Program-made: the position numbers and the translations under genes | The notes under the pieces: model-generated | The model's database searches: none | Seen by the model: only the letters and a program-made list of their open reading frames with translations | Told to the model about the DNA's origin: nothing | Part shown: positions 51,900 through 57,539 of the stretch, piece after piece | How positions within the stretch are numbered: the stretch's first letter is position 1 | Layout: the number at the start of each line of letters is the position of its first letter | Origin: an uncultured Ruminococcus sp. | GTDB lineage: Bacteria; Bacillota; Clostridia; Oscillospirales; Ruminococcaceae | Assembly: GCA_947566125.1 (NCBI GenBank) | Contig: CANOIR010000012.1 | Span: forward strand, 1-57,539 | Reading direction: 5' to 3' | Length of the DNA stretch: 57,539 nt

Positions 51900-53855
51900 A
51901 TGGCTTATACTAAATCACGTTACTTAGAACAGCTTGCCGAAGTCTTTCCTACAATTGGAAGAGCTACTACTGAGATTATAAATTTGCAGTCAGTTCTTAA
52001 TCTTCCAAAAGGAACAGAACATTTTCTGTCTGATATTCATGGTGAGTATGAAGCTTTTTCTCATGTTCTTAGAAATGGTTCAGGTGCAGTTCGTAAGAAA
52101 ATAGATGATGTTTTCGGACATACTCTTGGTACAAGCGAAAAAGTTGCATTGGCATCGCTTATATACTATCCTAAGGAACGTATCGAACTTATGAAAGATA
52201 CTGAATCTGATATGGATAATTGGTACAGGGTATCTTTGTACAGACTTATCGAAGTCTGTAAAGTCCTTTCATCTAAATATACAAGAGAAAAACTGCGGCG
52301 TGCATTGCCGTCAGATTATGCATATATTATTGAAGAACTTATTACAGAAAAACCGGAAATTCTGGATAAGAGAGCTTATTATGATTCTATTGTGGATACT
52401 ATTATAGAAATAGGTTGTGCGGAAAACTTTATAGTAACATTGTCACGACTTATACAGCACTTGGTTATAGACCATTTGCATATAATAGGTGATATTTATG
52501 ACAGAGGTTCGGGTGCACATTTTATAATGGACAGGCTTTGTAGCTATCATTCTCTCGACATTCAATGGGGAAATCATGATGTTGTATGGATGGGTGCCTG
52601 TGCCGGTCAGACAGCTTGCATTGCAGCAGTTGTACGAAATAGTCTGCTTTGCGGAAATTATGATACTATTGAAGATGGATATGGCATAAGTCTTATGCCT
52701 CTTGTAAGATTTGCTCTTGAAGTCTATGGTGACGATCCGTGTAATCAATTTAAGATAAGAGGCAAGGCAAAAGAGAGAAGTGCAGAAATAGGTCTTGCTA
52801 TGAAAATGCACAAAGCAATTGCTATTATACAATTTAAACTTGATGGTCAGTTGGCAGAAGAATATCCTGATTTTAAAATGGAAAACAGACGATTGCTGGA
52901 TAAGATAAATTTTATAAATAATACAGTTGAAATAGATGGAAAACACTATCCTCTTCTTGACGGTGATTTTCCAACAGTAGACCCTGAAAATCCTTATGAG
53001 CTTACAGATAGTGAAAAAGATGTTATTAAAAGATTGCAGTCAGCGTTTATGCATTGCGAAAAACTTCAAAAGCATATCCAGCTTTTATTGAAAAAAGGCG
53101 GACTTTATAAAGTGTATAATGGTAATCTGCTTTATCATGGTTGTGTTCCTATGAATGAAGATGGAAGCTTTCGTGAAGTTAAAGTTGGCGGCAGGCTTTA
53201 TAAGGGACGTTCGCTTTATGATGCATTGGAAAACTGTGTCCGCAAGGCATTTATTTCCTTATCGGAAAAAGAGAAAAAGCTTGGACGTGATATGATGTGG
53301 TTCCTTTGGAATGCTCCTGATTCGCCGCTTTTTGGACGAAGCAAAATGGCTAATTTTGAGAGATATTTCGTAGAAGCAGAAGAAACTCACGTTGAAGTAA
53401 AAGATGCATATTATTCATTTATGGATGATACTGAAACAGCTGTACGTATATTGAAGGAATTTGGGCTGGAGAATGAAAACTCACATATTATAAATGGACA
53501 CGTTCCGGTTCATCAAAAGGAAGGCGAAAGTCCTGTAAAATGCGGTGGCAAACTTTTGGTTATTGATGGCGGATTTTCCAAACAGTATAGAAGTGTTACC
53601 GGAATTGCAGGATATACTCTTATTTATAATTCATATGGCATGATGCTTACAGCACATGAACCTTTTGAATCAAGAGAAAAAGCGGTGAGTGACTGTACAG
53701 ATATAGTTTCAAGACGGGTTGCAGTAGAACATACTGCAAAAAGAATTTCTGTTGGAGATACTGATAAGGGTGCACGTATGAAAATGCGTATTGCAGATTT
53801 AAAATCATTGATAGCAGCTTATCGTGAAGGTGTTCTTCAGGAATGTGATGATTGA
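51900..53855 (+). CDS. fbp: Fructose-1,6-bisphosphatase, class III
   Basis: A 651-residue gluconeogenic enzyme converting fructose 1,6-bisphosphate to fructose 6-phosphate. It shows the class III metallophosphoesterase pattern: LSDIHGEYEAF, IGDIYDRG and WGNHDVVWMG, and the family C-terminal region (INGHVPV, DGGFSKQY). The length agrees with Bacillus Fbp (about 670). ATG 51900 has GGAGG upstream; the ATG at 51888 contains that site. It has its own promoter, and the secreted SGNH hydrolase gene follows after 17 bp. Confidence 0.95.
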   Translation: MAYTKSRYLEQLAEVFPTIGRATTEIINLQSVLNLPKGTEHFLSDIHGEYEAFSHVLRNGSGAVRKKIDDVFGHTLGTSEKVALASLIYYPKERIELMKDTESDMDNWYRVSLYRLIEVCKVLSSKYTREKLRRALPSDYAYIIEELITEKPEILDKRAYYDSIVDTIIEIGCAENFIVTLSRLIQHLVIDHLHIIGDIYDRGSGAHFIMDRLCSYHSLDIQWGNHDVVWMGACAGQTACIAAVVRNSLLCGNYDTIEDGYGISLMPLVRFALEVYGDDPCNQFKIRGKAKERSAEIGLAMKMHKAIAIIQFKLDGQLAEEYPDFKMENRRLLDKINFINNTVEIDGKHYPLLDGDFPTVDPENPYELTDSEKDVIKRLQSAFMHCEKLQKHIQLLLKKGGLYKVYNGNLLYHGCVPMNEDGSFREVKVGGRLYKGRSLYDALENCVRKAFISLSEKEKKLGRDMMWFLWNAPDSPLFGRSKMANFERYFVEAEETHVEVKDAYYSFMDDTETAVRILKEFGLENENSHIINGHVPVHQKEGESPVKCGGKLLVIDGGFSKQYRSVTGIAGYTLIYNSYGMMLTAHEPFESREKAVSDCTDIVSRRVAVEHTAKRISVGDTDKGARMKMRIADLKSLIAAYREGVLQECDD

Positions 53856-53872
53856 TATGGAGGTAATTTAAA

Positions 53873-55036
53873 ATGAAGGATTATGGAAATGCAGGAGCAC
53901 TTTGCGGTGCTCTTGGATGCATGGTGCTGCTTATTATAAGTATGCAATTTGCAAAAGCAGAAGATTCGCCTAAAACTAAAGATACATCAGCAGAAGTAGT
54001 TTATGATGATTCTGAAAGTAAAAGCACTGCTGCAACTACTGCACCAACAAGTATTCCAGCAGCTGATTCTTCCGAAATGATCGATACTACATCAGCTTTA
54101 GAAACAAGTGATGAATTTATGACCGAAACAATAACATCAGAAGAGGTTACTGATTTATCTGGCTCTGAAGAAGTTACAACAACAGTTTCTCAAACAGTAA
54201 CTCTGGATCTTTCAAAGTTTATAGGTCCGCTTACAAAAGAGGTTCGTGAATCTATTGAAAGCAGTGAATCATATGCACCGGAAGTACTTCATCTTGCATA
54301 TCCTAAACAGCTTTCTATCGTTGGTGATTCTATTGCAAGTGGATTTGGAGTTTATGGAGCTTTACATAATTCCTATGATTTTGCAACAGGCAATCTGGGT
54401 GCAAGAAGTATAGATGATTATTTATTCAATTATGGTGGTGAAATGGGAAAATATCTTGATGTTCTCACAGCATCACAACCGGCGTATATATACCTTTCTA
54501 TGGGTATGAATGATGTTAACATTATAACACCCGAAGAATATGCTGAATCTTACAAAGAAATTATTTCAAATGTTCGCAGTGTGTGTCCAGATTCAATTAT
54601 TATAGTTGCAGGTATTACGCCTATATCTAGTGAATCAACATTTACTGACAATAGCAGTATATCAACATTTAATGAAAAACTCAAGGCTCTTGTAAGTGAG
54701 CTTGCTTCTCCGACTATTATCTTTTATGATGCTGGTTCATTTATAAATGATGGAGCAACAGGCGCTTTGAGAAGTGATTGTGATGGCGGCGATGGAATAC
54801 ATCTTTCATCATCTGCGTATGAGCTGCTGCTTGAAAATCTTTACCCTTTGCTTGATGAACTTCCTATTCCACAGGTTATTAAGGACATCATAGAAGAGGA
54901 TGACCTTGTATCAGAGGCTGAAAAGGCAAATTCTGAAGAAGATGAATTGGATTCAGATTCAGATTACGGCTCGGATTATGGCTCTGATTACGGTGATTAT
55001 GAAACACCTCAAACAGCTGTTGCATACATAGAGTAG
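53873..55036 (+). CDS. Secreted or membrane-anchored SGNH hydrolase with Ser/Asp/Tyr-rich tail
   Basis: A 387-residue protein. An N-terminal hydrophobic segment (about 8-27) is followed by a long Ser/Thr/Glu-rich linker (about 30-135). An SGNH domain carries the catalytic blocks SIVGDSIASGFG, GMNDV and GDGIHLS. After an acidic stretch, the tail repeats SDYG three times. It probably acts on esters of surface or plant polysaccharides; the substrate is unknown. GGAGG precedes ATG 53873, 17 bp after fbp, so the two may be co-transcribed. A second SGNH protein lies at 41.8 kb. Confidence 0.82.
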   Translation: MKDYGNAGALCGALGCMVLLIISMQFAKAEDSPKTKDTSAEVVYDDSESKSTAATTAPTSIPAADSSEMIDTTSALETSDEFMTETITSEEVTDLSGSEEVTTTVSQTVTLDLSKFIGPLTKEVRESIESSESYAPEVLHLAYPKQLSIVGDSIASGFGVYGALHNSYDFATGNLGARSIDDYLFNYGGEMGKYLDVLTASQPAYIYLSMGMNDVNIITPEEYAESYKEIISNVRSVCPDSIIIVAGITPISSESTFTDNSSISTFNEKLKALVSELASPTIIFYDAGSFINDGATGALRSDCDGGDGIHLSSSAYELLLENLYPLLDELPIPQVIKDIIEEDDLVSEAEKANSEEDELDSDSDYGSDYGSDYGDYETPQTAVAYIE

Positions 55037-55050
55037 ATAAAAGAGTATTA

Positions 55051-55094
55051 AAAAGCTGCGAAAATTTAAATTATCTTTCGCAGCTTTTTTATTT
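55051..55094 (+). terminator. Terminator of the SGNH hydrolase gene
   Basis: 13-bp stem AAAAGCTGCGAAA/TTTCGCAGCTTTT followed by TTATTTTTT; it could also serve the convergent ydbC-like gene. Confidence 0.9.
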
Positions 55095-55111
55095 TTTAAA
55101 ATTTTAGTCAT

Positions 55112-55345
55112 TTAGTCAAATGAATCAAAGTCAATTTCATTTATAATATCTCTAAGAGCCATTACTTCTTCGGCAGAAAGAGTGATACCTTTTCTCATTC
55201 TGCTGTGGTCAGCGTTCCAGTCACGTAAATCATATTTAGGTTCACGGTCGTTCCAACTTACCAGATTAAGTTCCTTTGACCAGCCGCCCGCCAGTTCTGC
55301 AACAACTCCTACGTGTTCTGTGATCTCATACTTTAATTCAGCCAT
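55112..55345 (-). CDS. YdbC-family PC4-like single-stranded DNA-binding protein
   Basis: A 77-residue protein of the YdbC/PC4 family: GWSKELNLVSWNDREPKYDLRDWN followed by MRKGITLSAEEVMALRDII. Lactococcal YdbC binds single-stranded DNA and RNA, and the fold resembles the eukaryotic coactivator PC4; its role in bacteria is not well defined. It has its own promoter (55396-55424) and AAGGAG before ATG 55345. Confidence 0.88.
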   Translation of the reverse strand: MAELKYEITEHVGVVAELAGGWSKELNLVSWNDREPKYDLRDWNADHSRMRKGITLSAEEVMALRDIINEIDFDSFD

Positions 55346-55395
55346 TTTCTTTTTCTCCTTATGTTTAATTTATACTGTCTGAAACAGTTTCTTAT

Positions 55396-55424
55396 ATTAT
55401 ACAGTACTGTGTAAAAAATAGCAA
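55396..55424 (-). promoter_or_regulatory. Sigma-A promoter of the ydbC-like gene
   Basis: Leftward TTGCTA (55424-55419), 17-bp spacer, TATAAT (55401-55396). Confidence 0.72.
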
Positions 55425-55550
55425 CCAATTTTTCTCATTTCTTTAGAAATAAAAAAAGAATTTTTTTATTGTGTAGAAATTTGCCTAAATATTTAAGATT
55501 AGTTTAAGTTTACTCATATACAATAACAAACATAAAGTCTTAATTGGTTA

Positions 55551-55576
55551 TGCATATTTTAAAATAAAAATATGCA
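55551..55576 (+). repeat. Perfect 10-bp hairpin in the leader of the VTC gene
   Basis: TGCATATTTT and its complement AAAATATGCA (loop of 6) lie about 55 bp before the ATG. AT-rich; possible RNA hairpin. No clear promoter was seen in 55425-55629. Confidence 0.4.
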
Positions 55577-55629
55577 CAGCTTACTTTGATAGAGTATTCA
55601 ATAGAATTTGTAAACGGAGGTGAATATTT

Positions 55630-56379
55630 ATGGCAATAGAAACATTTGAACGCAGTGAAATAAAATTCTTGCTTTCTGGTAAGCAATATAGTGATTTGAA
55701 AGAACTGCTTCCTAAATATATGGAGTTCGATCCGTATTGTAAAGATGATAAAACCTATGGCATATATAATATTTATTATGATACAGATAATGATGAGCTT
55801 ATACGTAAGTCTATTGAAAAACCTTATTATAAAGAAAAAGTAAGACTTAGAAGTTATATGTCACCGGCAATGCCGGAAGATAAGGTGTTTCTTGAAATAA
55901 AGAAAAAAATAGGCGGGATAGTTAATAAACGGCGTGTTGTAATGACGCTGGAAGAAGCAGAGCAATATATAAATTATGGTATACACCCGCCTGATAATGG
56001 GAAATATCTAAGGCAACAGGTGCTAAAAGAACTTGACGTTATCTTTCAGCGTTATAAGCTTTTCCCTAAACAGTACATAAGTTATGAACGTGCGGCTTAT
56101 TTTGGAAAGGAATGCAAAGATTTTAGGCTTACATTCGATAAAAATATAACTGCAAGGCGTTATGACCTTACTCTTGCAAAGGAAAGTTATGGCGAACAGC
56201 TTATTCCAGAAGATCATCGTCTTATGGAAGTTAAAATATCTGATTCAATGCCTGTGTGGCTTGCGGAGCAGCTTGCTGCTTTGAAAATTTATAAAATAAG
56301 CTTTTCTAAATATGGAACGGCTTATAAAAATGAAATGTTGAGGAATTTGTCTAAAAGGAGTATTATGTCTTATGTTTAA
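55630..56379 (+). CDS. VTC-domain protein (polyphosphate polymerase-like)
   Basis: A 249-residue protein consisting almost wholly of the VTC domain, a triphosphate-tunnel fold that makes polyphosphate in yeast Vtc4. Visible elements are the ERSEIKFLLS start, YNIYYDT, VRLRSY, FLEIKKK with KRR, YISYERAAY, and LMEVKIS near the C-terminus, which supply the basic and acidic tunnel residues. It overlaps the DUF4956 membrane protein by eight bases. In many Firmicutes these two accompany CotH kinases; none is present inside the window. GGAGG precedes ATG 55630. Confidence 0.88.
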   Translation: MAIETFERSEIKFLLSGKQYSDLKELLPKYMEFDPYCKDDKTYGIYNIYYDTDNDELIRKSIEKPYYKEKVRLRSYMSPAMPEDKVFLEIKKKIGGIVNKRRVVMTLEEAEQYINYGIHPPDNGKYLRQQVLKELDVIFQRYKLFPKQYISYERAAYFGKECKDFRLTFDKNITARRYDLTLAKESYGEQLIPEDHRLMEVKISDSMPVWLAEQLAALKIYKISFSKYGTAYKNEMLRNLSKRSIMSYV

Positions 56380-57109
56380 TAATATTACATCATTGGCTGC
56401 TGCTGCCAATAATTTGTTTTCATCAAACGATACCATTGCTGTAGGTGCAAGTGCATTTGATATGCTTTGTGCATTAGGACTTAGTGTACTTATGGGTCTT
56501 ATGATCAGTGCACTTTATATTTTCACCCATAGAAAAAGCAGCTATTCATCAAGTTACGTTATTACAATACTTATTTTGCCGATTATAGTTTCAGTTGTGC
56601 TTGTTATGATAAATTCTATGGCAAGTGCACTTAGTTTGGCTGGTGTATTTACTCTTTGCAGGTATCGTACAGTTCCGGGAGACCCTAAGGATATCACATA
56701 TGTATTCTTTGCAATGGCTGTTGGTGTTATATGTGGAATAAACCGTAGTGAGTATATATGGTTCTTATTTGCATTTTTTGTGATAGTAGCGGCTGTACTC
56801 TTTATAGTTGATGTTACACATTTTGGTCAGTGCAAGACAAGCTCAATGACTCTTAAAATTACTATTCCGGAAGATATGAATTACATTGGGCTTTTTGATG
56901 ATATTTTAAATAATTATACTAGCAGCTGGAAACTCAGAAGAGTAAAGACTACAAACTTTGGTTCATTGTTTGAGCTTGTATACAGCATTGAGATGAAAAA
57001 TGATGCAGACCAGAAAAAGTTTATAGATGAACTCAGAAATCTGAATGGAAATTTAACAGTAGTTCTTACGCTTTTCAGATATGATGATAAGGTGTATGAG
57101 CAAAATTGA
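56372..57109 (+). CDS. DUF4956 membrane protein
   Basis: A 245-residue protein with four membrane helices in the first 150 residues (SAFDMLCALGLSVLMGLMIS onwards; the conserved LAGVFTLCRYRTVPGDPKDITYVFFAMAVGV segment) and a cytoplasmic domain of about 90 residues. DUF4956 proteins are common partners of VTC-domain proteins and may hold or export polyphosphate, which is inference. ATG 56372 has AAAGGAG inside the end of the VTC gene. Confidence 0.88.
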   Translation: MFNNITSLAAAANNLFSSNDTIAVGASAFDMLCALGLSVLMGLMISALYIFTHRKSSYSSSYVITILILPIIVSVVLVMINSMASALSLAGVFTLCRYRTVPGDPKDITYVFFAMAVGVICGINRSEYIWFLFAFFVIVAAVLFIVDVTHFGQCKTSSMTLKITIPEDMNYIGLFDDILNNYTSSWKLRRVKTTNFGSLFELVYSIEMKNDADQKKFIDELRNLNGNLTVVLTLFRYDDKVYEQN

Positions 57110-57135
57110 TTTAATTAAAAAATGGGGTGCATAAT

Positions 57136-57495
57136 GTGCAATATAATCGCATAGCAATATGTTTTATGAGTGCTGTATTTATTATGGGATTATGTTCTTG
57201 CAGCAACAAGAACAAAACAGCAGAATATAGTCAGATGTTGGCATCAGATGATATTGTTATATTAACAGGAACGACTGTTTCTGAAACTAAAAGTAAAGAG
57301 AGCAATATCACAACATCAATGCTTACAACAGCTTCAACTGAAATCAGTAGTGAAACTGTTATATCTACTGTAAGTTCTGTTAAATTCACAACAACAGCAG
57401 CAACGTCAAAGACAAAGAAATCTGTTACAACTACAGTCAGAAATGCAGCTGTAGTAAATAATAAAAATAACAACAGCAATAATAATAGCTGTTAA
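57136..57495 (+). CDS. Small Thr/Ser-rich lipoprotein
   Basis: A 119-residue protein. A signal peptide (IAICFMSAVFIMGLCSC) ends in a lipobox-like LCSC, giving a predicted lipidated Cys near residue 21. The mature part is low-complexity, rich in Thr, Ser and Lys, ending in an Asn run and a final Cys. No domain is recognised; it may be a cell-surface spacer. GTG 57136 is chosen because GGGGTG stands upstream. It is third in line after the VTC and DUF4956 genes, 26 bp downstream of the latter. Confidence 0.65.
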   Translation: MQYNRIAICFMSAVFIMGLCSCSNKNKTAEYSQMLASDDIVILTGTTVSETKSKESNITTSMLTTASTEISSETVISTVSSVKFTTTAATSKTKKSVTTTVRNAAVVNNKNNNSNNNSC

Positions 57496-57539
57496 GTTCC
57501 TTTTTCGCAATAAAATAATCATAAATTAATTTCTTTTTC

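Noticed and set aside
1..57539. Insertion sequences, integrases, CRISPR arrays, rRNA genes
   Set aside because: No transposase or integrase motifs, no regularly spaced repeats and no rRNA-like sequence were seen on either strand.

Overview
The window is typical chromosome of a low-GC, spore-forming, anaerobic Firmicute, most likely a cellulosome-bearing Ruminococcus-like member of the Oscillospiraceae/Ruminococcaceae. The evidence is the sporulation pair spoIVA plus a SipL/SpoVID-like gene, consistent AGGAGG ribosome binding sites and TTGACA-N17-TATAAT promoters, a sodium-pumping oxaloacetate decarboxylase, and two secreted plant-cell-wall hydrolases with C-terminal type I dockerins, one with a poly-threonine linker. 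Species is not determined.

Layout. 0-7 kb: spore morphogenesis operon (minus), a small unknown protein with its own promoter, a YdbS/YdbT-like PH-domain membrane pair, and an AgcS sodium:amino-acid symporter. 7-16.5 kb: RNase J with a long foldable leader, then gdpP-rplI-dnaB-tilS-ftsH. 16.5-20.7 kb: lgt, a small membrane protein, the helicase-loading genes dnaI and dnaD (minus), and three tRNA genes (Leu-CAA, Arg-ACG, Lys-UUU). 21-24.4 kb: four-gene oxaloacetate decarboxylase operon. 24.5-29.7 kb: TetR/CPBP-protease pair, csoR-copA copper operon and a DUF421 membrane protein. 29.9-40.1 kb: carbohydrate region with dockerin pectate lyase, an orphan phage-type holin, a sugar ABC importer without ATPase, PnuC, dockerin GH5 endoglucanase and an SPFH protein. 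40.3-46.5 kb: small ORF, MFS transporter, MBOAT/SGNH acylation pair and a large membrane protein. 46.5-57.5 kb: GlgX-type debranching enzyme, GIY-YIG protein, an unknown 496-residue protein, an alanine/ornithine racemase-like enzyme, class III fructose-1,6-bisphosphatase, a secreted SGNH hydrolase, a YdbC/PC4 protein, and a VTC-DUF4956-lipoprotein cluster.

The most striking signal is at 44.26-46.38 kb. A GT-C/PTPS-related membrane protein gene, with its own promoter and terminator, is interrupted near its N-terminus by a run of nine G (coding strand). Removing one G restores a 581-residue protein with a strong ribosome binding site and a first membrane helix. The whole transcription unit is bracketed by a 29-bp direct repeat (28/29 identical), and its codon use looks richer in GC than its neighbours. 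This looks like an acquired, phase-variable surface-polysaccharide cassette captured in the OFF state, next to an MBOAT/SGNH polysaccharide-acylation operon. A sequencing error in the homopolymer is the main alternative.

Other items to examine are the foldable leaders of rnj and pnuC, palindromes placed inside the agcS, tetR and csoR promoters, the orphan holin, and the 42-residue ORF at 40.34 kb. No insertion sequence, integrase, CRISPR array or rRNA was seen.
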